10,000 nucleotides of DNA, from the NCBI RefSeq assembly GCF_020217025.1, contig NZ_JAIWOF010000065.1, forward strand, positions 1 through 10,000, in the 5' to 3' direction. The DNA comes from Flavobacterium sp. (GTDB lineage Bacteria; Bacteroidota; Bacteroidia; Flavobacteriales; Flavobacteriaceae). Positions 5,619 through 10,000 of this stretch are shown here, in pieces; the first letter of the stretch is position 1; the number at the start of each line of letters is the position of its first letter. A program made the position numbers and the translations under genes. A model generated the notes under the pieces. The model ran no database searches. It saw nothing but the letters and a program-made list of their open reading frames with translations, and had not been told where the DNA came from.

Positions 5619-8486
5619 ATGAAATACCACCACGAAAAAATCGAAGCCAAATGGCAACAATATTGGGCAAAAAATCAAACTTTTGCTGCATCAAATAATT
5701 CAGACAAACCAAAATACTATGTATTAGATATGTTTCCTTATCCTTCGGGAGCGGGCTTACACGTTGGGCATCCGCTGGGTTACATTGCTTCTGATATTGT
5801 CGCAAGATATAAAAGACATCAAGGTTTTAATGTATTGCATCCGCAAGGGTACGATTCATTCGGTTTACCAGCCGAACAATATGCGATTCAGACTGGACAA
5901 CATCCAGCCGATACCACTCGTATGAATATTGAAGGTGGTGTCGATAAATCAGGAAATACCATTCAAGGTTACAGAAATCAGTTAGACAGAATTGGTTTTT
6001 CATTCGATTGGAGTAGAGAAGTGCGTACTTCAAATTCAGATTATTACAAGCATACGCAGTGGATTTTCATTCAATTATTTGAATCTTGGTACAACAAAAA
6101 TTCGGATAAAGCAGAAAGCATTTGCACCTTAATTCAAGAATTCGAGAAAAACGGAAATGCGAATGTAAATGCGGTTTGTGATGATAATATTGAACCATTT
6201 TCAGCTGAAGATTGGAAATCATTTTCATCAGAAGAACAACAAAAAGTACTTTTACAATATAGATTAACCTATTTAGCCGAAACCGAAGTAAACTGGTGCG
6301 CGGCTTTAGGAACCGTTTTAGCGAATGACGAAATTGTAAACGGCGTTTCAGAACGTGGTGGACATCCAGTAGTTCGTAAGAAAATGACACAATGGAGCAT
6401 GCGAATTTCTGCTTACGCGGAACGTTTATTGCAAGGTTTAAACGAAATCGATTGGAGCGAATCCATCAAAGAATCACAAAGAAACTGGATTGGAAAATCG
6501 GTTGGAGCCATGGTTTCGTTTCATGTAAACAATCACGATGCTAAAATCGATGTTTTCACAACGCGTCCTGATACGATTTTCGGAGTGACTTTTATGACGT
6601 TAGCACCAGAGCACGAATTGGTCACTCAAATCACAACTTCAGAACAAAAAGCAGCGGTTGAAGCGTATGTTGAAGCTACAGCAAAACGTTCGGAAAGAGA
6701 AAGAATGGCTGATGTAAAAACGATTTCAGGTGTTTTCACAGGTGCTTATGCTGAACATCCTTTTACAAAAGAACCAATTCCAGTTTGGATTGGCGATTAC
6801 GTATTAGCTGGTTATGGAACAGGCGCTGTTATGGCGGTTCCATGTGGCGATGAGCGTGATTATGCTTTCGCGAATTTCTTCAAAGGAACACACGGAATGC
6901 CCGAAATTAAAAATATTTTCAACCAAGATATTTCAGAAGCCGCTTACGGTGAAAAAGGTGGTTTCGAATTAGTAAATTCTGATTTCTTAAACGGATTAGA
7001 TTACAAATCGGGAACAAAAAAAATCATCGAAGAATTAGAAAAAATAGGCGCAGGAAATGCCAAAGTAAATTACCGTTTACGTGATGCTGTTTTCTCTCGC
7101 CAAAGATATTGGGGCGAACCATTTCCAGTATATTATGTGAATGGTTTACCACAAATGATTGACAAAAAACACTTACCAATCGTGTTACCAGAAGTGGAGA
7201 AATACTTACCAACCGAAGACGGTCAACCGCCATTAGGTAACGCAACGGTTTGGGCTTGGGATACAGAAAAAAATACAGTAGTTAGCAATGATTTAATTGA
7301 TAACACAAAAGTTTTTCCATTAGAATTGAACACGATGCCAGGTTGGGCAGGTTCTTCATGGTATTGGATGCGTTATATGGATGCGCACAACGAAAAAGAG
7401 TTTGCAAACGAAGACGCTTTAAAATATTGGGAAAACGTAGATTTATACATTGGCGGAAGCGAACACGCAACCGGACATTTATTGTATTCTCGTTTTTGGA
7501 ATAAATTCTTAAAAGATAGAGGTTACGCTCCAACCGAAGAACCATTCAAAAAATTGATTAATCAAGGAATGATTTTGGGAATGAGTGCTTTTGTGTATAG
7601 AAGTGAAGATTCTAAAACTTTATATTCAAAAGGATTAATAAAAGATAAAAATGTTCATCCAATCCATGTTGATTTATCCGTAATCAACGACATCACTAAT
7701 GAATTGGATATCGAAAAGTTCAAAAATCATCCTCTATATTCTGATTATGCTAATGCAGAATTTATTTTAGAAAACGGAAAATACATCGTAGGTCGCGAAG
7801 TAGAAAAAATGTCGAAATCGAAATACAATGTAGTTTCGCCAGATGATATTTGTGAAGAATACGGTGCTGATACCTTACGTTTATACGAAATGTTCTTAGG
7901 TCCATTAGAGCAATCTAAACCTTGGAACACAGCAGGAATTACAGGAGTTGCCGGTTTCTTGAAAAAATTATGGCGTTTGTATTTTGATGATAATGGTTCG
8001 GTAATTGTAAACGATGAACCAACAGCTGAAATGTACAAGTCATTACACAAAACCATCAAAAAAGTAACAGAAGATATTGAGAATTTCTCTTTCAACACAT
8101 CGGTTTCTCAATTCATGATTTGTGTAAACGAATTGCAACAATTAAAATGTAATCATAGAGCTATTTTAGAACCATTAGCGGTTTTAGTTTCGCCTTATGC
8201 GCCTCACATCGCAGAAGAATTATGGTCTGCTTTAGGTCATGAAGGTTCAATTGCAACGGTAGCTTTTCCAAAATTTGAAGAAAAATATTTAGTGGAATCT
8301 GAAAAAGAATATCCAGTTTCCTTCAATGGGAAAATGCGTTTCACAATTAAATTGCCATTGGATTTAACCAAAGAGCAAATTCAAGAAATTGTATTAGCAG
8401 ACGAAAGAACCATCGCTCAATTAGCAGGAAATACACCTAAGAATATTATTATCGTTCCAGGTAAGATTATTAATTTGGTTGGATAA
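5619..8486 (+). CDS. leuS: Leucyl-tRNA synthetase (LeuRS)
   Basis: The 955-residue cytoplasmic class Ia synthetase charges tRNA-Leu with leucine. The N-terminal Met-Phe-Pro-Tyr-Pro-Ser-Gly (38-44) leads to the HIGH motif as His-Val-Gly-His (48-51). The CP1 editing domain carries Thr-Thr-Arg-Pro-Asp-Thr-Ile-Phe-Gly (314-322) and a second editing segment around 400-414 with Asp411 and Asp414. A leucine-specific insertion (about 645-727) precedes Lys-Met-Ser-Lys-Ser (730-734). The anticodon-binding helical domain follows, and the small C-terminal tRNA-binding domain is complete (about 898-955). It is about 95 residues longer than E. coli LeuRS (860). Much of the excess is an insertion at about 157-212 before Val-Asn-Trp-Cys (224-227), which I believe is usual in Bacteroidota. 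The zinc-binding cysteines seen in the E. coli ZN1 region are missing. The start is supported by the promoter and by the usual N-terminus. No leader peptide or T-box is visible. Confidence 0.97.
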   Translation: MKYHHEKIEAKWQQYWAKNQTFAASNNSDKPKYYVLDMFPYPSGAGLHVGHPLGYIASDIVARYKRHQGFNVLHPQGYDSFGLPAEQYAIQTGQHPADTTRMNIEGGVDKSGNTIQGYRNQLDRIGFSFDWSREVRTSNSDYYKHTQWIFIQLFESWYNKNSDKAESICTLIQEFEKNGNANVNAVCDDNIEPFSAEDWKSFSSEEQQKVLLQYRLTYLAETEVNWCAALGTVLANDEIVNGVSERGGHPVVRKKMTQWSMRISAYAERLLQGLNEIDWSESIKESQRNWIGKSVGAMVSFHVNNHDAKIDVFTTRPDTIFGVTFMTLAPEHELVTQITTSEQKAAVEAYVEATAKRSERERMADVKTISGVFTGAYAEHPFTKEPIPVWIGDYVLAGYGTGAVMAVPCGDERDYAFANFFKGTHGMPEIKNIFNQDISEAAYGEKGGFELVNSDFLNGLDYKSGTKKIIEELEKIGAGNAKVNYRLRDAVFSRQRYWGEPFPVYYVNGLPQMIDKKHLPIVLPEVEKYLPTEDGQPPLGNATVWAWDTEKNTVVSNDLIDNTKVFPLELNTMPGWAGSSWYWMRYMDAHNEKEFANEDALKYWENVDLYIGGSEHATGHLLYSRFWNKFLKDRGYAPTEEPFKKLINQGMILGMSAFVYRSEDSKTLYSKGLIKDKNVHPIHVDLSVINDITNELDIEKFKNHPLYSDYANAEFILENGKYIVGREVEKMSKSKYNVVSPDDICEEYGADTLRLYEMFLGPLEQSKPWNTAGITGVAGFLKKLWRLYFDDNGSVIVNDEPTAEMYKSLHKTIKKVTEDIENFSFNTSVSQFMICVNELQQLKCNHRAILEPLAVLVSPYAPHIAEELWSALGHEGSIATVAFPKFEEKYLVESEKEYPVSFNGKMRFTIKLPLDLTKEQIQEIVLADERTIAQLAGNTPKNIIIVPGKIINLVG

Positions 8487-8510
8487 TATAAATTTCAAAC
8501 CACAAGACTT

Positions 8511-8543
8511 AAAATCCCAATCCTAAAAGTTTGGGATTTTTTT
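8511..8543 (+). terminator. Rho-independent terminator of leuS
   Basis: A perfect 10-bp stem, AAAATCCCAA (8511-8520) with TTGGGATTTT (8531-8540), encloses a 10-nt loop, and the T-run continues to 8543. It begins 25 bp after the leuS stop. The A-run on the left arm would let it work on the minus strand too, but no minus-strand gene is near. Confidence 0.88.
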
Positions 8544-8581
8544 GTAACATTTTTCGTTTTTTACGTATAACAAACAAATCA

Positions 8582-8600
8582 AAATGTCAACTTGTCATTT
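8582..8600. promoter_or_regulatory. Imperfect 19-bp palindrome upstream of the zinc peptidase gene
   Basis: AAATGTCAACTTGTCATTT pairs at 8 of 9 positions around a central C. It lies 54 bp before the ATG, just upstream of the likely promoter region. Size and symmetry fit an operator for a dimeric regulator, but no particular regulator is implied and chance is possible. Confidence 0.35.
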
Positions 8601-8610
8601 GAGATAAATT

Positions 8611-8625
8611 GGCGTAGAGTTTGTA
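8611..8625 (+). promoter_or_regulatory. Candidate promoter of the zinc peptidase gene (ambiguous sigma type)
   Basis: Two readings fit loosely. As a primary-sigma promoter, TTG at 8592-8594 is followed after 20 bp by TAGAGTTTG (8615-8623), which has one base too many for TAnnTTTG. As a sigma-54 site, TTGGC at 8609-8613 lines up with TTTG at 8620-8623, giving GG-N10-GT instead of GG-N10-GC. Neither is a full match. Some promoter is expected here because leuS ends with a strong terminator. Confidence 0.3.
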
Positions 8626-8654
8626 TATAGTTTATAAAATTAAAAAGAAAAATT

Positions 8655-9350
8655 ATGTTTGGATATTATATCATGATTGGAGCGATTGCTCTAGTAAGTT
8701 GGTTAGTAAGTAACAAATTGAAGAGCAAGTTTGCGTATTATTCAAAAGTTACATTACGAAACGGAATGAGTGGTGCCGAAATTGCAGAAAAAATGTTGCA
8801 AGACCATGGAATTACCGATGTAAGAGTAATTTCAACACCGGGTCAATTAACAGACCATTATAATCCTGCTGATAAAACAGTTAATTTGTCAGAAGCGGTT
8901 TATAATCAAAGAAATGCAGCGGCAGCGGCAGTGGCGGCTCACGAATGTGGTCACGCGGTGCAACATGCACATGCGTATCAATGGTTAACAATGCGTTCTA
9001 AAATGGTACCAGTAGTAAACATTTCGTCTAGTATGTCGCAATGGTTGATTATGGGTGGTTTGATTTTAGGTCTTGCTTCTAAATCAAGTATTGGTTTTTA
9101 CGTAGCGGTTGCAGGTTTGATTTTAATGGCAATTGCAACTACTTTCAGTTTCGTTACGCTTCCAGTAGAATACGATGCGAGTAACAGAGCATTAGCTTGG
9201 TTAAAAAATAAAAACATGGTGAGCCAACAAGAATATGCAGGTGCGGAAGATTCATTAAAATGGGCAGCAAGAACTTATGTGGTTGCGGCTTTAGGAGCTT
9301 TAGCGTCTTTATTGTATTGGGCTTTCCAAATTTTAGGTTCGAGAGAGTAA
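8655..9350 (+). CDS. Membrane-bound zinc metallopeptidase, YugP family
   Basis: The 231-residue membrane protein belongs to the neutral zinc metallopeptidase family Zn_peptidase_2 (B. subtilis YugP type). A hydrophobic N-terminal helix (about 4-20) is followed by a soluble region with Gly-Met-Ser-Gly-Ala-Glu-Ile-Ala (37-44) and Asp-His-Tyr-Asn-Pro (67-71). The zinc site is His-Glu-Cys-Gly-His (96-100), an HExxH motif, with Glu173 in Pro-Val-Glu-Tyr-Asp-Ala-Ser (170-176) as the probable third ligand. Further hydrophobic segments lie at about 118-140, 146-168 and 206-226. Length and motif order match the family, so it looks active. The physiological substrate is not known for most members. It stands alone between two terminators. 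The ATG at 8655 follows an A-rich leader typical of this group. Confidence 0.92.
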   Translation: MFGYYIMIGAIALVSWLVSNKLKSKFAYYSKVTLRNGMSGAEIAEKMLQDHGITDVRVISTPGQLTDHYNPADKTVNLSEAVYNQRNAAAAAVAAHECGHAVQHAHAYQWLTMRSKMVPVVNISSSMSQWLIMGGLILGLASKSSIGFYVAVAGLILMAIATTFSFVTLPVEYDASNRALAWLKNKNMVSQQEYAGAEDSLKWAARTYVVAALGALASLLYWAFQILGSRE

Positions 9351-9370
9351 TTAATTAGATTATATATTTT

Positions 9371-9404
9371 AAAACCCAAATTCATTCAGAGTTTGGGTTT
9401 TTTG
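9371..9404. terminator. Bidirectional terminator between the zinc peptidase and Lrp-family genes
   Basis: AAAACCCAAA (9371-9380) pairs perfectly with TTTGGGTTTT (9392-9401) around an 11-nt loop. On the plus strand a T-run extends to 9403. On the minus strand the left arm supplies a four-base T-run, followed by a short AT-rich stretch. Its place between convergent stop codons (9350 and 9432) suggests it serves both genes. Confidence 0.85.
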
Positions 9405-9431
9405 TTTGTTCTTGATTTTTGAATTTGAAAT

Positions 9432-9902
9432 TTACAACTGAATTTGTCTTTCAATTTGCTGTTCTAAAGAAATATAGGTTTCCGTTCGTGAAACGCCATC
9501 AATGGGTTGGATTTTCTTGTTGAGCAATTGCATCAAATGCTCGTTATCTCGACAAATGATTTTGATTAAAATACTCCAATTCCCAGTCGTATAATGGCAT
9601 TCCAAAACTTCGGGAATCTTCTTCAATTCTTTTACCACTTCTGGATTACTTGATGCTTTTTCTAAATATATTCCAATGAAAGCCATCGTGCTGTAACCCA
9701 AAACTTTCGTGTCTACAATAAATTTCGAACCCGAAATCACTCCAGCATGTTCTAATTTTCTTAGTCGTTGATGAATCGCAGCACCTGAAATCCCAATTTT
9801 ATTGGCAATCTGTAAAATGGGTTTGCGAGCATCTTCCATTAAATCGCGAAGGATTTCTTTGTCGATTCCGTCGATTTCAATTTGTAAGTGATTTATCTTC
9901 AT
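9432..9902 (-). CDS. Lrp/AsnC-family transcriptional regulator
   Basis: The 156-residue DNA-binding protein has the standard two-part Lrp/AsnC layout. The N-terminal helix-turn-helix starts with Ile-Asp-Gly-Ile-Asp-Lys-Glu-Ile-Leu (10-18) and includes Ile-Ala-Asn-Lys-Ile-Gly-Ile-Ser (32-39), then a recognition helix with Ile-His-Gln-Arg-Leu-Arg-Lys-Leu-Glu (43-51). The C-terminal RAM effector and oligomerisation domain runs from about 70 to 145 and contains His-Tyr-Thr-Thr-Gly-Asn-Trp-Ser (103-110). In E. coli Lrp the matching loop is a Thr-Gly-x-Tyr-Asp type segment at the amino-acid binding site, so ligand preference may differ. Family members sense amino acids and often control their own gene and amino-acid metabolism. 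Targets here are unknown; neighbouring leuS is not evidence of regulation. Length is normal. Confidence 0.94.
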   Translation of the reverse strand: MKINHLQIEIDGIDKEILRDLMEDARKPILQIANKIGISGAAIHQRLRKLEHAGVISGSKFIVDTKVLGYSTMAFIGIYLEKASSNPEVVKELKKIPEVLECHYTTGNWSILIKIICRDNEHLMQLLNKKIQPIDGVSRTETYISLEQQIERQIQL

Positions 9903-9914
9903 AGGGTGTGAATT

Positions 9915-9943
9915 TAAAAGTAAAAATACAAAATCAATTTCAA
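9915..9943 (-). promoter_or_regulatory. Candidate promoter of the Lrp-family gene
   Basis: Read on the minus strand, a TTTG (TTG at 9943-9941) is followed after 18 bp by TACTTTTA (9922-9915), seven of eight positions of TAnnTTTG. The -7 element ends 12 bp before the ATG at 9902-9900, so the transcript would have a leader of only a few bases. Spacing is good; the last consensus G is missing. Confidence 0.35.
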
Positions 9944-9950
9944 ACTCAAT

Positions 9951-9985
9951 AAAAAAATCCGAAACCAGTTACGATTTCGGATTTT
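9951..9985 (-). terminator. Terminator of a minus-strand gene lying beyond the right edge
   Basis: AAAATCCGAAA (9954-9964) pairs perfectly over 11 bp with TTTCGGATTTT (9975-9985) around a 10-nt loop. On the minus strand the stem is followed by a run of T that, with the arm, is seven long (9957-9951). On the plus strand the T-run stops at the stem. It therefore most likely ends a minus-strand gene upstream of the Lrp-family gene. Confidence 0.75.
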
Positions 9986-10000
9986 GTAAATTATAAAATA

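Noticed and set aside
5560..5805. Minus-strand open frame across the leuS promoter and 5' end
   Set aside because: It runs through a clear plus-strand promoter and the LeuRS HIGH region; the translation has no family resemblance.
6067..6390. Minus-strand open frame of 107 codons within leuS
   Set aside because: It is opposite strongly conserved LeuRS sequence; the translation is Leu/His/Arg-rich, as expected for the antisense of AT-rich coding DNA.
7745..8098. Minus-strand open frame of 117 codons within leuS
   Set aside because: It is the complement of the KMSKS region and helical domain of LeuRS, with no promoter or recognisable domain.

Overview
The window reads as chromosomal DNA of a member of the Bacteroidota, most likely a Flavobacterium-like Flavobacteriaceae. 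The DNA is AT-rich, start codons lack Shine-Dalgarno sequences, and upstream regions carry TAnnTTTG-type -7 elements (clear before leuS and before the WG-repeat gene). Signal peptides end in a short Ser/Ala-Gln junction, TruB lacks its C-terminal PUA domain, and ftsX, a DUF3098 gene, uppP and truB stand in the order usual for this group. These family and taxon assignments come from recognition of the translated sequences, not from a database search.

Layout. (1) Positions 1-501, plus strand: the 3' part of a thioredoxin-fold protein gene whose start lies outside the window. (2) Positions 3774 down to 493, minus strand: a tight five-gene cluster, ftsX > DUF3098 membrane protein > uppP > truB > secreted YiiX-like cysteine hydrolase, with gaps of 42 and 6 bp, then 1-bp and 11-bp overlaps. 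The last gene runs 9 bp into the 3' end of the thioredoxin-like gene. (3) Divergent from ftsX, positions 3891-5546: an exported WG-repeat protein of unknown function. (4) Positions 5619-8486: leuS (leucyl-tRNA synthetase) with its own promoter and a strong terminator. (5) Positions 8655-9350: a membrane zinc metallopeptidase of the YugP family. (6) Positions 9902 down to 9432, minus strand: an Lrp/AsnC-family regulator, convergent with the peptidase across a shared bidirectional terminator. A further minus-strand terminator at 9951-9985 implies a gene beyond the right edge.

How the genes fit together. The minus-strand cluster is mainly about the cell envelope: FtsX acts in division and control of wall hydrolases, UppP recycles the undecaprenyl carrier for wall synthesis, and the terminal secreted hydrolase has a fold often associated with peptidoglycan or lipid amide chemistry. 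TruB (tRNA U55 pseudouridylation) is a translation gene travelling with them. LeuRS, the metallopeptidase and the Lrp-type regulator appear to be separate transcription units.

I see no CRISPR array, insertion sequence, prophage, toxin-antitoxin pair, defence island, rRNA or tRNA gene. No gap between genes exceeds 300 bp. This is essentially a conserved housekeeping region and I found no convincing evidence of an undescribed system. The findings are modest: small palindromes in regulatory positions, departures from usual active-site residues, and two poorly understood envelope proteins.
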